From Candidatus Parcubacteria bacterium (GTDB lineage: Bacteria > Patescibacteriota > Minisyncoccia > Phycocordibacterales > Zambryskibacteraceae), in assembly GCA_019661895.1 (NCBI GenBank), contig JAIFWO010000005.1:1-32757 (forward strand): a stretch of 32,757 bases of DNA. Direction: 5' to 3'. The notes under the pieces were generated by a model that was not told the DNA's origin, searched no databases, and saw nothing but the letters and a program-made list of their open reading frames with translations. The position numbers were made by a program, and so were the translations under genes. Shown piece after piece: positions 14,688 through 22,269 of this stretch (the first letter of the stretch is position 1; every line of letters begins with the position of its first letter).

Positions 14688-14966
14688 ATGGCCATTCATT
14701 TGGCAATTACAAAGAATCGTCAAAGTGGGGAGATTCAACCCTTCTTCACTAAGGCCTTCAGCAAGAAAGCGGCGCAAGAGGAACTCGATAAGCGAAGCTG
14801 CAATACAGATGTCCTCTTCGTCCACGTGATGGAGGGCCAAGAAGCCGACCAGTTTGAAGCCTTCGGCAGGGTCAACGAGAACCTCTTCCGTTTCCTCGGC
14901 CAGGTCGGCGTCGATGTCTACCGCCACACTGTCGACTTGCTCGAAGCCAAAGGCACCCAGAAATAG
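14688..14966 (+). CDS. 92-residue soluble protein, unknown
   Basis: A 92-residue charged protein starting MAIHLAITKNRQSGEIQP, with no membrane segment and a predicted mixed alpha/beta content (SKKAAQEELDKRS, DVLFVHVMEGQEADQF, FLGQVGVDVYRHTVDLLEAKG). AGGAG stands seven bases before the ATG. A terminator overlaps the stop codon, so it is an isolated single-gene unit. No family recognised. It converges on the helicase-nuclease gene, whose stop codon lies in this terminator's T-tract. Confidence 0.75.
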   Translation: MAIHLAITKNRQSGEIQPFFTKAFSKKAAQEELDKRSCNTDVLFVHVMEGQEADQFEAFGRVNENLFRFLGQVGVDVYRHTVDLLEAKGTQK

Positions 14967-14977
14967 GGTGCTTTTTT
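14953..14977 (+). terminator. Intrinsic terminator of the 92-residue gene
   Basis: GCACCC (14953-14958), 7-nt loop, GGGTGC (14966-14971), then six T. The gene's stop codon is at the loop/stem junction, and the convergent uvrD-like stop (14976-14978) overlaps the T-tract. Confidence 0.82.
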
Positions 14978-17933
14978 AATCGACGATAAGGACATCGCGG
15001 AGTTTGCAGTACTCGCACTCCGGATCATGGCATTTGTTGCCCCAGAAGGTGAAGTTTCTAATCTCGTCCGTCACGCGGATGATCTCGCGCTCGATGTTCT
15101 CGGCGTCCTCGTGGGACATTCCGAATTCCTCTTCTTGGATCCTGCCTTTCTCGTCCGGCTCGGTGAAGAGAATAGCTCCGCGTGTCATCTCATACTTGCC
15201 GTTGTCATAGAGCTCGAGGAGGAGGCGGTAGAAGTCGAGTTGCCGCTTCTCGGCCCCGGTGGCATTGGCCGTCTTCCCCATTAATTCGTTCCTGGTCTTC
15301 GGCGAACCGGTTTTATAATCCACCACTCGCACCTCCCGCTCTCCATGGATCTCAAGTTTATCCAAGCGGCCTTTGATGGTAACGCGCTCCATCTCGCCAA
15401 GCGGCACGAATACTCCGCTAATCTTAAATTCGGCAAAGGAATTCTTGTGCCAGGTAGGGACCTTCTCCTTCCAGAAGGCCTCGACAACTTTTTTGCCTTT
15501 CTTCATAGCCTCTTTGAATTCTTGGTCGGTGAAGGGCTGTCTCTGTAAGCGCTTCTCGAAGGCTTTGAAGAAGTCGCCCTCGGACATCTCTCTCCCCAGG
15601 CGCAAGCTGTTGGTCAGCTGAGAGAGCGCATCGTGGACTGCAAGGCCAAACATCTCACTCCTCCCTTGCGTATGCGGAACGCAGAGCAAATTCTCGAAGA
15701 AGTACTTCCACGGACACTCGATATAATTATTTAAAGACGTAGCGCCCAAGCCTTGCTCGAAGAAGATGTCCCGCAAGTAATCCTTATCCCAAACGGTGCG
15801 CTCGCGAGTAAGATGGCGTTCGACTTTGCGCAAGACGTCCTCGCTCACGTCCGTACTTTGGCCCTCCTCCCGCACTACAAGATCTTTCGGCAGCTCCTCG
15901 ACGAAGCGCGAGAGTACTTGCTCGCGGCCGTCCCCTCGGATATGCGAGTGAGTAATGACAATCCTCTCTCTAGCGCGAGTCAGCGCCACATAGAAGAGTC
16001 TGCGCTCATCCTCCTCTTGGCCCGACTGATGCGCCGAGCCAAGCGGGAACGGGAGACGGAAGGAGAGCTGTGAGCGCTTATTGCCCCACACGCCGTCGAC
16101 CGCATGAGGGATGATTATGGTCTGCCACTCAAGACCCTTCGACTTATGCGCGGTCATGATCGACACACTCTTCTCTCTCGGCAATCTGGCGCTCCAGGAG
16201 AGGCGCCCGCCATGTTCGCGCAAGGTCTCAATATCGAGGAGGAAATCTCTGAGGGTTAGCGTCTTCTTGTGAGCTTGGCGCGAGGCAATCTCCTGGTATA
16301 AAGCGCTTAACAGAGCCATTTTTTGGATAGATTCGGGCAGAGTCAGGAGATGCTCCGTTAATCCAGACTCACTGACAATGGCGGTGAAAGAATCTAAAGC
16401 TCCTTCATTGCGTACAAGCGTCACGAAGCCAGAGAACTTTTGGGCGAAGGCGGGATCACTCTCCTTCACCACATCAAGGAGGCTGGCGCGCTCGAAGTAT
16501 GCACGACGAAGCATGCGTGTGCTCTCGATCGGATCAATTTTGAGAAAGTTTATAAACAACACTTCTCCAAGCAAATGCTCGTCGGTCGGATTGGCTACTG
16601 CGGAGAGGAGGAGCATGAGTTTGGCCACATCCTTGTCCTCGAGAACATCCTCGTCTTGGAAGAGGTTCGTCGGCACGCCGCGCTCCATGAGGGAGCGTCC
16701 AAGCTCGGTCGTCTCTCTGTTGGTGCGAGTGAGGATAGCGATCTCTTCGGGGTTCGTACCATCCTTAATGAGCCTTTCGACTTCGTCAATGATCCCCTCG
16801 CGCTCATCACGCTCAGTTTTGAAGCTCACTATCCGCACGCTCCCGGGCTCGCGCTCTGACTTGGCAAGAAGGCGCGGACGCAAGGCCTTGTCTCCAGGCA
16901 AGACTTCCGCCAAGGCATGTGAGATGTCTAAGATCTCTTGGGTGGATCGATAATTCTCATCGAGGTAGATGAGTTTGGCTGTTGGGAATTTGCTTTTGAA
17001 GTACAAAAAGTTTTCCAGAGAAGCTCCCTGGAAGCGGTAAATGGCCTGCTTCTCATCTCCGACGATGAAGAGGTTGGGTTCCTCGAAGTAGCCTGCCAAT
17101 TTTTCTAAAATGCCGTTTTGGGCGTTGTTGGCATCCTGGTGCTCATCGGCCAGGAAGTACAAGTGCTCTTCCTGGAGGGTTTGCAGGAGGTCCGGCTCGC
17201 GCTTGAAGGCCCGCAAGAGTTCCAAGAGCATGTCGTCGAAGTCGTATAAATTCTCCAGGGCGAGAGCCTCTTCGTACATTTTGTAGACTGCCACGAGCTC
17301 GCGATTCTTTTTGTTGCTCCTAAGGACAGTCTTGTAGGCGCTCTTCATCTCGCCTTTGTACTTGCCCTTCTCATGATAGACGTCTTCGTGGGCAAGGATA
17401 TCCTTTTCCTCTTTGTCCAAGACTTTTATAAAATCTTTGGGAGTAAGGGCGTCGCGCTTGAGGTCAGAGATAGTATGCAATATGCTCTTAACGTAGAAGT
17501 ATGGCGCGCCGAAGGGCTTGATAAATTCGAATTCATTTTCATCAATGATCTTTTCAATAATGGAAAGCTTCTCTGCTTCGGTGGCCACGTCGCCTCCGAT
17601 AATGCGCGGGAAGGATTCCGAGTAACGGCCGATGACCTCCTGAGCAAAGCCGTGGAAGGTATAGAGGCCGACTCGATAAGCCGCGGGGCCGATGAGTTGG
17701 ACGAGCTTGCGGCGCATCGAGGCCACGGCGGATTCGGTGAAGGTGAGCGCCAAGATGCCGTCGGGCGGCGTGTCGGTGGTGCGTAGGATCTGGGCGATGC
17801 GCAGGGTAAGCACAGTGGTCTTGCCGGTACCCGGACCGGCGATGACCATGACCGGACCCTCGATAGTGTCTACCGCCTTCTTCTGACGCGCATTTAGGCC
17901 TTTGTAGAGCCGTAAGAAGAGATCATCTGCCAT
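14976..17933 (-). CDS. UvrD-type helicase fused to a PD-(D/E)XK nuclease, AdnA/AddB-like
   Basis: A 985-residue SF1A helicase-nuclease. Motif Ia/Walker A is GPGTGKTT (33-40); other helicase motifs include FLADEHQDANNAQ, VGDEKQAIYRF, ENYRSTQEIL, MTAHKSKGLEWQTIII and YVALTRARERI. After about residue 730 comes a PD-(D/E)XK nuclease domain (GLAVHDALSQ; VVDYKTGSP). Cys740 (YIECPW) with Cys968, Cys973 and Cys976 (CHDPECEYC) has the spacing of an AddB/AdnB-type 4Fe-4S iron staple. Such enzymes resect double-strand breaks for recombination. Unlike RecBCD or AddAB, one polypeptide here holds both activities; no partner subunit is nearby. TATAAT lies six bases before the ATG, suggesting a leaderless message. 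Confidence 0.93.
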   Translation of the reverse strand: MADDLFLRLYKGLNARQKKAVDTIEGPVMVIAGPGTGKTTVLTLRIAQILRTTDTPPDGILALTFTESAVASMRRKLVQLIGPAAYRVGLYTFHGFAQEVIGRYSESFPRIIGGDVATEAEKLSIIEKIIDENEFEFIKPFGAPYFYVKSILHTISDLKRDALTPKDFIKVLDKEEKDILAHEDVYHEKGKYKGEMKSAYKTVLRSNKKNRELVAVYKMYEEALALENLYDFDDMLLELLRAFKREPDLLQTLQEEHLYFLADEHQDANNAQNGILEKLAGYFEEPNLFIVGDEKQAIYRFQGASLENFLYFKSKFPTAKLIYLDENYRSTQEILDISHALAEVLPGDKALRPRLLAKSEREPGSVRIVSFKTERDEREGIIDEVERLIKDGTNPEEIAILTRTNRETTELGRSLMERGVPTNLFQDEDVLEDKDVAKLMLLLSAVANPTDEHLLGEVLFINFLKIDPIESTRMLRRAYFERASLLDVVKESDPAFAQKFSGFVTLVRNEGALDSFTAIVSESGLTEHLLTLPESIQKMALLSALYQEIASRQAHKKTLTLRDFLLDIETLREHGGRLSWSARLPREKSVSIMTAHKSKGLEWQTIIIPHAVDGVWGNKRSQLSFRLPFPLGSAHQSGQEEDERRLFYVALTRARERIVITHSHIRGDGREQVLSRFVEELPKDLVVREEGQSTDVSEDVLRKVERHLTRERTVWDKDYLRDIFFEQGLGATSLNNYIECPWKYFFENLLCVPHTQGRSEMFGLAVHDALSQLTNSLRLGREMSEGDFFKAFEKRLQRQPFTDQEFKEAMKKGKKVVEAFWKEKVPTWHKNSFAEFKISGVFVPLGEMERVTIKGRLDKLEIHGEREVRVVDYKTGSPKTRNELMGKTANATGAEKRQLDFYRLLLELYDNGKYEMTRGAILFTEPDEKGRIQEEEFGMSHEDAENIEREIIRVTDEIRNFTFWGNKCHDPECEYCKLRDVLIVD

Positions 17934-17945
17934 GCCTGTATTATA
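17934..17945 (-). promoter_or_regulatory. uvrD-like gene -10, predicted leaderless start
   Basis: Minus-strand TATAAT (17940-17945), then exactly six bases, then ATG. No recognisable -35 or ribosome binding site. Confidence 0.5.
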
Positions 17946-17981
17946 ACGGAAATGACTCCCTGCTGAGGCCTCTTTTTATTC

Positions 17982-18010
17982 TTGACAAATATATGTGGCT
18001 GTGCTATACT
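17982..18010 (+). promoter_or_regulatory. Promoter of the 72-residue membrane protein gene
   Basis: -35 TTGACA (17982-17987), 17-nt spacer, -10 TATACT (18005-18010) with an upstream TG. Leader of about 33 nt containing AGGAG. Confidence 0.78.
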
Positions 18011-18049
18011 AACCAAAGATACGCAGGAATCCCTTTATCAGGAGCGGTA

Positions 18050-18268
18050 ATGCTTGCTAGAATCATTTGCGCCCTGTTCGCAGTCATTGGTTTCTTAAAG
18101 ACTGCCAAGTATGCATTTCGCGTTTGGGATCACATCACAGAACCACAAGGAGTTATGGTGGTGCTCGGTGTGGTGCTGACGGCGGTTTGCATTGCTGGGG
18201 CACTCCTCTTCCCAATCAGCCCCGCATCAACCAAAACACTGGCGGATTGCGAATGGACTGGAAATTAG
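18050..18268 (+). CDS. Small two-helix membrane protein 1 (72 residues)
   Basis: Starts MLARIICALF after AGGAG with seven-base spacing. An in-frame ATG at 17993 lies inside the promoter, so it cannot be the start. Two helices are predicted: the N-terminal LARIICALFAVIGFL and VMVVLGVVLTAVCIAGALLF, joined by a short charged loop (KYAFRVWDHITEPQG). The tail STKTLADCEWTGN is polar. No family recognised. It is the first of four tandem small membrane-protein units, with its own promoter and terminator. Confidence 0.8.
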   Translation: MLARIICALFAVIGFLKTAKYAFRVWDHITEPQGVMVVLGVVLTAVCIAGALLFPISPASTKTLADCEWTGN

Positions 18269-18282
18269 GCATCCCAAACCTC

Positions 18283-18320
18283 GCCCCGAGCGCTATACGC
18301 GACTCGGGGCTTTCGCTTTT
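18283..18320 (+). terminator. Terminator of small membrane protein 1
   Basis: GCCCCGAG (18283-18290) and CTCGGGGC (18303-18310) form an 8-bp stem, followed by TTTCGCTTTT. Confidence 0.8.
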
Positions 18321-18330
18321 ATAGTAGTGC

Positions 18331-18358
18331 TTGACAATACAAATATATCTAGTATAAT
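18331..18358 (+). promoter_or_regulatory. Promoter of small membrane protein 2
   Basis: -35 TTGACA (18331-18336), 16-nt spacer, -10 TATAAT (18353-18358), both consensus. Leader of about 40 nt with AGGAG. Confidence 0.8.
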
Positions 18359-18403
18359 TAATATAGACTGTTTTATCCCGTTAGCTCATCCACAGGAGAG
18401 CAC

Positions 18404-18625
18404 ATGATTCCCGCTTACAAATTCTTCCAACACGCCGTCGGATCTCTGGTTGCAATGGTACTTTTGGTCGCCCTCTGTATGTCCAATAGCACCACTAGCA
18501 CAATCAGCGAAGTCATCTTCTGGGTTGAAATCATCGGCGTACTAACACTTGGAGTCCTGCTATACATCCATTGCCGCAATCGTTGGCAGCTCATGCTCAA
18601 AGAAATTCGAACCGCCCGCACCTAG
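18404..18625 (+). CDS. Small two-helix membrane protein 2 (73 residues)
   Basis: Starts MIPAYKFFQH with AGGAG seven bases upstream. Two helices are predicted: VGSLVAMVLLVALCM and VIFWVEIIGVLTLGVLLYIHC, separated by a Ser/Thr-rich stretch, with a basic tail (RNRWQLMLKEIRTART). It has the layout of its neighbours but no obvious sequence identity with them. Consensus promoter and a 10-bp terminator bracket it. No family recognised. Confidence 0.8.
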   Translation: MIPAYKFFQHAVGSLVAMVLLVALCMSNSTTSTISEVIFWVEIIGVLTLGVLLYIHCRNRWQLMLKEIRTART

Positions 18626-18658
18626 CATCTTGCCACCGACTATAGCAAGTCAAGACTC

Positions 18659-18694
18659 GCCCCGACACACTCAGGTGTTGGGGCTTTTGTTTTC
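18659..18694 (+). terminator. Terminator of small membrane protein 2
   Basis: GCCCCGACAC (18659-18668) and GTGTTGGGGC (18675-18684) pair over 10 bp (one G-T) with a 6-nt loop, then TTTTGTTTTC. Confidence 0.85.
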
Positions 18695-18696
18695 TA

Positions 18697-18724
18697 TTGA
18701 AGTGTGATTAAGTATGCATAGACT
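18697..18724 (+). promoter_or_regulatory. Promoter of small membrane protein 3
   Basis: -35 TTGAAG (18697-18702), 16-nt spacer, -10 TAGACT (18719-18724). The same TAGACT hexamer is used by the lipoprotein gene. Confidence 0.5.
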
Positions 18725-18765
18725 TATCGATAGTTTTCGACATGTACCGATAACTCGGAGGATAT

Positions 18766-19026
18766 ATGTTCGCAAAAACCTACCTCTTCGTCTCTCTGAT
18801 CATCGGGATTGGTACTATGGTCTGGACAATATGGAGGATCGTGAAGTTTCGATCACCAAAGAGGGTTATTACCGGCGGCTTTGCTCTTGTACTCTTCTTC
18901 TGCATCATGACAATAGTTGCACAAGGGAGCCTAGAGAACGCCGAGTGGTACCTCTTGCCGATATGCTTCCCGATTCTCGCTGGACTGGCCGATAAGGTTT
19001 CTGGCCGACATCTGTATCGACTGTGA
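18766..19026 (+). CDS. Small three-helix membrane protein 3 (86 residues)
   Basis: Starts MFAKTYLFVS with GGAGG four bases upstream; other frames over this stretch lack a ribosome binding site. Three helices are predicted: YLFVSLIIGIGTMVWTIW, VITGGFALVLFFCIMTIVA and EWYLLPICFPILAGLA. A basic loop (KFRSPKR) separates the first two. The stop codon lies in the terminator stem. No family recognised. Confidence 0.8.
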   Translation: MFAKTYLFVSLIIGIGTMVWTIWRIVKFRSPKRVITGGFALVLFFCIMTIVAQGSLENAEWYLLPICFPILAGLADKVSGRHLYRL

Positions 19027-19049
19027 CCTCTCTGCTTGAGAGGTCTTTT
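19025..19049 (+). terminator. Terminator of small membrane protein 3
   Basis: GACCTCTC (19025-19032), 5-nt loop, GAGAGGTC (19038-19045), then TTTT. The perfect 8-bp stem overlaps the stop codon at 19024-19026. Confidence 0.8.
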
Positions 19050-19060
19050 AATAAATGAAT

Positions 19061-19087
19061 TTGTAAATCGTCAGTTATACTTAGACA
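19061..19087 (+). promoter_or_regulatory. Weak promoter candidate of small membrane protein 4
   Basis: -35 TTGTAA (19061-19066) and -10 TAGACA (19082-19087) with a short 15-nt spacer; a TATACT at 19076-19081 is an alternative -10 without a good -35. Confidence 0.32.
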
Positions 19088-19116
19088 AGACGCCGCCACT
19101 CGAGCTTGGAGGTAAC

Positions 19117-19437
19117 ATGCTGTTCATAATAGCTATCGCCGACATCAGCGCAGTAATCTTTACTTTGTCCGCACTTTTCTATTTTGCTGACGCTAGGCGA
19201 CTTCATGATGGAAGACCGTTGCCTGATATCCGCAGTTCCAACTGGACTACGATTTTGAGTATCGGATGGGTTGTAGTCCTTACACTCTGCAGTATTGCTG
19301 CAATTGTGGGCATCTACATGCCAAGCAAGTCCGGGCCGAGGCTCATATCGTGTCTGGCACCAATCTCGATCATGCTCGTCGGCACGTTGGGTGTATACAT
19401 GGCAAATCGAAAGAGCCGTCCCTCCCCTAGCTCATAG
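19117..19437 (+). CDS. Small three-helix membrane protein 4 (106 residues)
   Basis: Starts MLFIIAIADI with GGAGG four bases upstream. The in-frame ATG at 19036 lies inside the preceding terminator, so it is rejected. Three helices are predicted: LFIIAIADISAVIFTLSALFYF, TTILSIGWVVVLTLCSIAAIVGIYM and CLAPISIMLVGTLGVYMA, with a polar loop ADARRLHDGRPLPDIRSSN and a short basic tail. No family recognised. It converges on rpoD, and its terminator T-tract contains the rpoD stop codon. Confidence 0.78.
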   Translation: MLFIIAIADISAVIFTLSALFYFADARRLHDGRPLPDIRSSNWTTILSIGWVVVLTLCSIAAIVGIYMPSKSGPRLISCLAPISIMLVGTLGVYMANRKSRPSPSS

Positions 19438-19448
19438 TGGAGGTTTTT
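19421..19448 (+). terminator. Terminator of small membrane protein 4
   Basis: CCTCC...CTA and TAG...GGAGG pair with one internal mismatch and are followed by TTTTT. The rpoD stop codon (19447-19449) overlaps the T-tract. Confidence 0.6.
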
Positions 19449-20676
19449 AATACCCTCTCAATCTATTAATCTTTTCGTGTTGTCTTATTTTCTCGTGGGC
19501 TTTGGCTTCAATCTGGCGGATGCGCTCGCGGGTGACGCCGAAGACTTTGCCGACTTCTTCGAGAGTATGAGTGTAACCATCTATGAGGCCGTGGCGCATT
19601 TCAAGAATCTTGCGCTCCTTAGGGGGAAGATCGCCAAGAATTTCTTTGACTTGATCTTGGATGATGCGTCGCGAGGACTCTTCCGCCGGCGAGAGGATCT
19701 TATCATCTGCTAGGAAATCTCCAAGCTTACTCTTGCCATCGTCGCCCTCATCCCCCACCGGACTCTCGAGGGAGACGGTCGATTGGTCGATCTTCTCGAT
19801 CTGGTAGATCTTCTCGACATCTAAATTCATCTCGAGGGCGATCTCCTCAGGCAAAGGCTCGCGGCCAAGGTCTTGGGTCAGCCGCCTGACTACCTGCTTG
19901 TACTTGGCAATAGTCTCGACCATGTGCACCGGCACGCGGATAGTGCGCGACTGGTCGGCCAAGGCTCGAGTGATGGCCTGACGGATCCACCAAGTGGCAT
20001 AGGTGGAGAATTTGTATCCCTTAGTCCAATCAAATTTATCAACTGCTTTAAAGAGACCGAGATTCCCCTCTTGGATAAGGTCGAGAAGGGTAAGGTCGGG
20101 AGAGCGGTTGGCATACTTCTTGGCGATAGAGACGACTAAGCGCAGGTTGGCCTTGGCCAGAAGGTTCTTGGCCTCGATATCTCCCGCTTCGATCCGCTTG
20201 GCAAGCTCCTTCTCCATCCCGCCGGAGATAAGCGGGTATTGGCCAATCTCCTTCAAGTACATTTGGATCGAGTCGTAGGCGGAGTCGGACTTCGAATAAT
20301 ATTTCTTATCATCGTCGGGCGTAGGCACCTCCAAGAGACCGCCACCTTCCATGACGTCAACGCCGGCCGTGTGCATCTTGGCATACAGTTCATCCAAGAG
20401 AGCCAGGTTCTCCTCGATAGTCGGGAACTCCTTCAAAATCTCATCGTAGGTGACAAAGCCGCGCTCCTTGCCTCTGCCAAGCAGGCGGTTCAAGCGGTTG
20501 AGCTCGTCTTGAGCCTTCTTGGTCAGGGGCTTGGCTTTGATCTTTACTTGCTTTACTTTCTTTACAGAAATCTTTTTTGCCTTTTTGGAAACTTTTTTAG
20601 CCGCGCCCTTTTTGGCTGCTCTCTTCGAGCTTACCTTCGGCTTATTCTTTTGTTTTTTGGTCTTTGCCATTAACAT
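19447..20676 (-). CDS. rpoD: Primary sigma factor RpoD (sigma-70)
   Basis: A 409-residue primary sigma factor that directs RNA polymerase to -35/-10 promoters such as those seen here. After a very basic Lys/Ala/Val-rich tail of about 50 residues come region 1.1 ([20 protein letters not shown]), 1.2/2 ([72 protein letters not shown], the core-binding and -10 reading region), region 3, and 4.2 ([23 protein letters not shown]). It is complete. The start could also be ATG at 20670 (MAKTKKQK). It follows dnaG by six bases as the last gene of the rpoB unit. Confidence 0.96.
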   Translation of the reverse strand: MLMAKTKKQKNKPKVSSKRAAKKGAAKKVSKKAKKISVKKVKQVKIKAKPLTKKAQDELNRLNRLLGRGKERGFVTYDEILKEFPTIEENLALLDELYAKMHTAGVDVMEGGGLLEVPTPDDDKKYYSKSDSAYDSIQMYLKEIGQYPLISGGMEKELAKRIEAGDIEAKNLLAKANLRLVVSIAKKYANRSPDLTLLDLIQEGNLGLFKAVDKFDWTKGYKFSTYATWWIRQAITRALADQSRTIRVPVHMVETIAKYKQVVRRLTQDLGREPLPEEIALEMNLDVEKIYQIEKIDQSTVSLESPVGDEGDDGKSKLGDFLADDKILSPAEESSRRIIQDQVKEILGDLPPKERKILEMRHGLIDGYTHTLEEVGKVFGVTRERIRQIEAKAHEKIRQHEKINRLRGY

Positions 20677-20682
20677 TTAATA

Positions 20683-22269
20683 TTACATCAACTTCCTGCG
20701 TTCTTCATCTCGCTTCCTCGCCAATTCCTCGATTCTCCTGACCGCCGCGTCCCCAACTTGCCCTTCTGCTATAGCGACCTTAAGCCCGACGATCTCCTCC
20801 TCAAGGAGCGCTAGGGAGAGCCGGTCTGTAAGCTCTGCTACCTCCTTCTCGAGAGCGATACGCTCTGAAGACGATTCGGGCAACTCCTTCTGCCAGAGCA
20901 GTGCCTCTGCCAGGCGCTCTTCGATGCGCTCTCGCGCGGTCGAGGTTTCGGCTTGTTGTGCCTCATTCTCTGACTCTGCGTCTTTGGCCTTTTGGATATG
21001 AGGCGTCTTGATGCGCTTCAAATCTTCCCAGAGCACTTCCTCTCTAATGCCAGAGCGCTTGGCAATGAGAGAGACGAAGTGCGCTCGCTCGATGGCGCTA
21101 GATAGAAGGGCTATGAGCGGCAAGATACTCCTCTCGATAGCCTTGCCAACCTTGCGGGCATCCTTCTCGTTCTTCAAGATCTCTCCAAGAAATATTTCTA
21201 TCGCGTGTTTCGACTCACGCAAGACGTCCTTCCACTTATCTTGGCTTTCGCCTACGAGGTCTGCCGGATCCTTACCCTCCGGGAGCTCGGCCACCTTGAC
21301 CTCCATGCCAAGCGAGAGAGCCAGGATCGTACTCTTCTCCGCCGCCTTCTTGCCAGCTGTATCTCCATCGAAAGCCAAGATAATTCTTGCCGAGAGACGC
21401 TTGAGCCGTTCCAAGTGCGCTTGGGTGAAGGCGGTGCCTGAGGAGGCCACGGTATTCTTTACCCCCGCCTGGTGCGAAAGGACTAAATCCATTTGGCCCT
21501 CGACCAAGACAGCGTAATTCTTCTTCCTCACCTCGTCCTTAGCTTTATCCAAGCCGTACAAGATCTCGCTTTTGTTGAAGAGCACAGTATCCGGACTGTT
21601 CAAATACTTCGGCTCTGCCTCCTTCATAAGCGCGCGACCTGATAAGGCGATGACCCTACCGCTCGGGTCGAAGAGCGGGAAGATCAATCGCCCGCGGAAG
21701 ATGTCGTACGGCTCTTTATCTTTATGCTCCTCGCTTTGCTTAATGAGCCCAGCCTTGAAGAGTATCTCCTTCGAATAACCAAGACTTGTGAGATGCGCAT
21801 ACAAGAGCCGCCATTCTTCCGGTACGAATCCCAAACGCCAGGTCTTCATGCTCTCGTCGGTGATGCCTCTCGAGAGAAGATACTTCTTAGCCTCGGCGCT
21901 CTCCCTTAAATTACTTTCGAAGTAGAGCGCGGCGTCTTCAAGCACAGCGAAGATCTTATCCTTCTCGGTCTTGACCTCCGGCCTCACATAAGTGAGCTCG
22001 ACTCCGGCGCGTTCCGCCAAGAGCTTCAAAGTAGCCTTGAAGTCCAAACCCTCAAGCTCTCCGACGAAGGTGAAGATGTCCCCCTTCGCCCCGCAGCCAA
22101 AGCAGTAAAAGCTTTGCCTATCTGGCGAGACGAAGAAGGAGGCGGTCTTCTCGTTGTGGAACGGGCATCGGCCTTTGAGATTCTTTCCTGCTTTTTCTAG
22201 TTTGACGTATTGGCCAACGACCTCCCCGATATCTAAGCGTTCTTTGATAGTGTCGACATCGCCTCGCAT
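20683..22269 (-). CDS. dnaG: DNA primase DnaG
   Basis: A 528-residue primase that makes RNA primers at the replication fork. The N-terminal CHC2 zinc finger uses C35, H38, C56 and C59 (CPFHNE...YCFGCG). The catalytic TOPRIM core follows (AVLVEGQMDLVLSHQAGV; LAFDGDTAGKKAA). The C-terminal part is helical and Glu/Arg-rich, a divergent DnaB-interaction region. The first 37 bases overlap the 3' end of rpoC; homologues start near '(I/V)DTIKERLDI', so the ATG at 22269 fits and the overlap is probably real. Confidence 0.95.
   Translation of the reverse strand: MRGDVDTIKERLDIGEVVGQYVKLEKAGKNLKGRCPFHNEKTASFFVSPDRQSFYCFGCGAKGDIFTFVGELEGLDFKATLKLLAERAGVELTYVRPEVKTEKDKIFAVLEDAALYFESNLRESAEAKKYLLSRGITDESMKTWRLGFVPEEWRLLYAHLTSLGYSKEILFKAGLIKQSEEHKDKEPYDIFRGRLIFPLFDPSGRVIALSGRALMKEAEPKYLNSPDTVLFNKSEILYGLDKAKDEVRKKNYAVLVEGQMDLVLSHQAGVKNTVASSGTAFTQAHLERLKRLSARIILAFDGDTAGKKAAEKSTILALSLGMEVKVAELPEGKDPADLVGESQDKWKDVLRESKHAIEIFLGEILKNEKDARKVGKAIERSILPLIALLSSAIERAHFVSLIAKRSGIREEVLWEDLKRIKTPHIQKAKDAESENEAQQAETSTARERIEERLAEALLWQKELPESSSERIALEKEVAELTDRLSLALLEEEIVGLKVAIAEGQVGDAAVRRIEELARKRDEERRKLM

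Noticed and set aside
17965-17980. GAGGCCTC palindrome followed by TTTTTATT as a terminator
   Set aside because: The palindrome has no room for a loop, and no plus-strand gene ends before it.
17993-18049. In-frame ATG extending small membrane protein 1 upstream
   Set aside because: It lies inside the TTGACA/TATACT promoter and has no ribosome binding site; ATG at 18050 has AGGAG.
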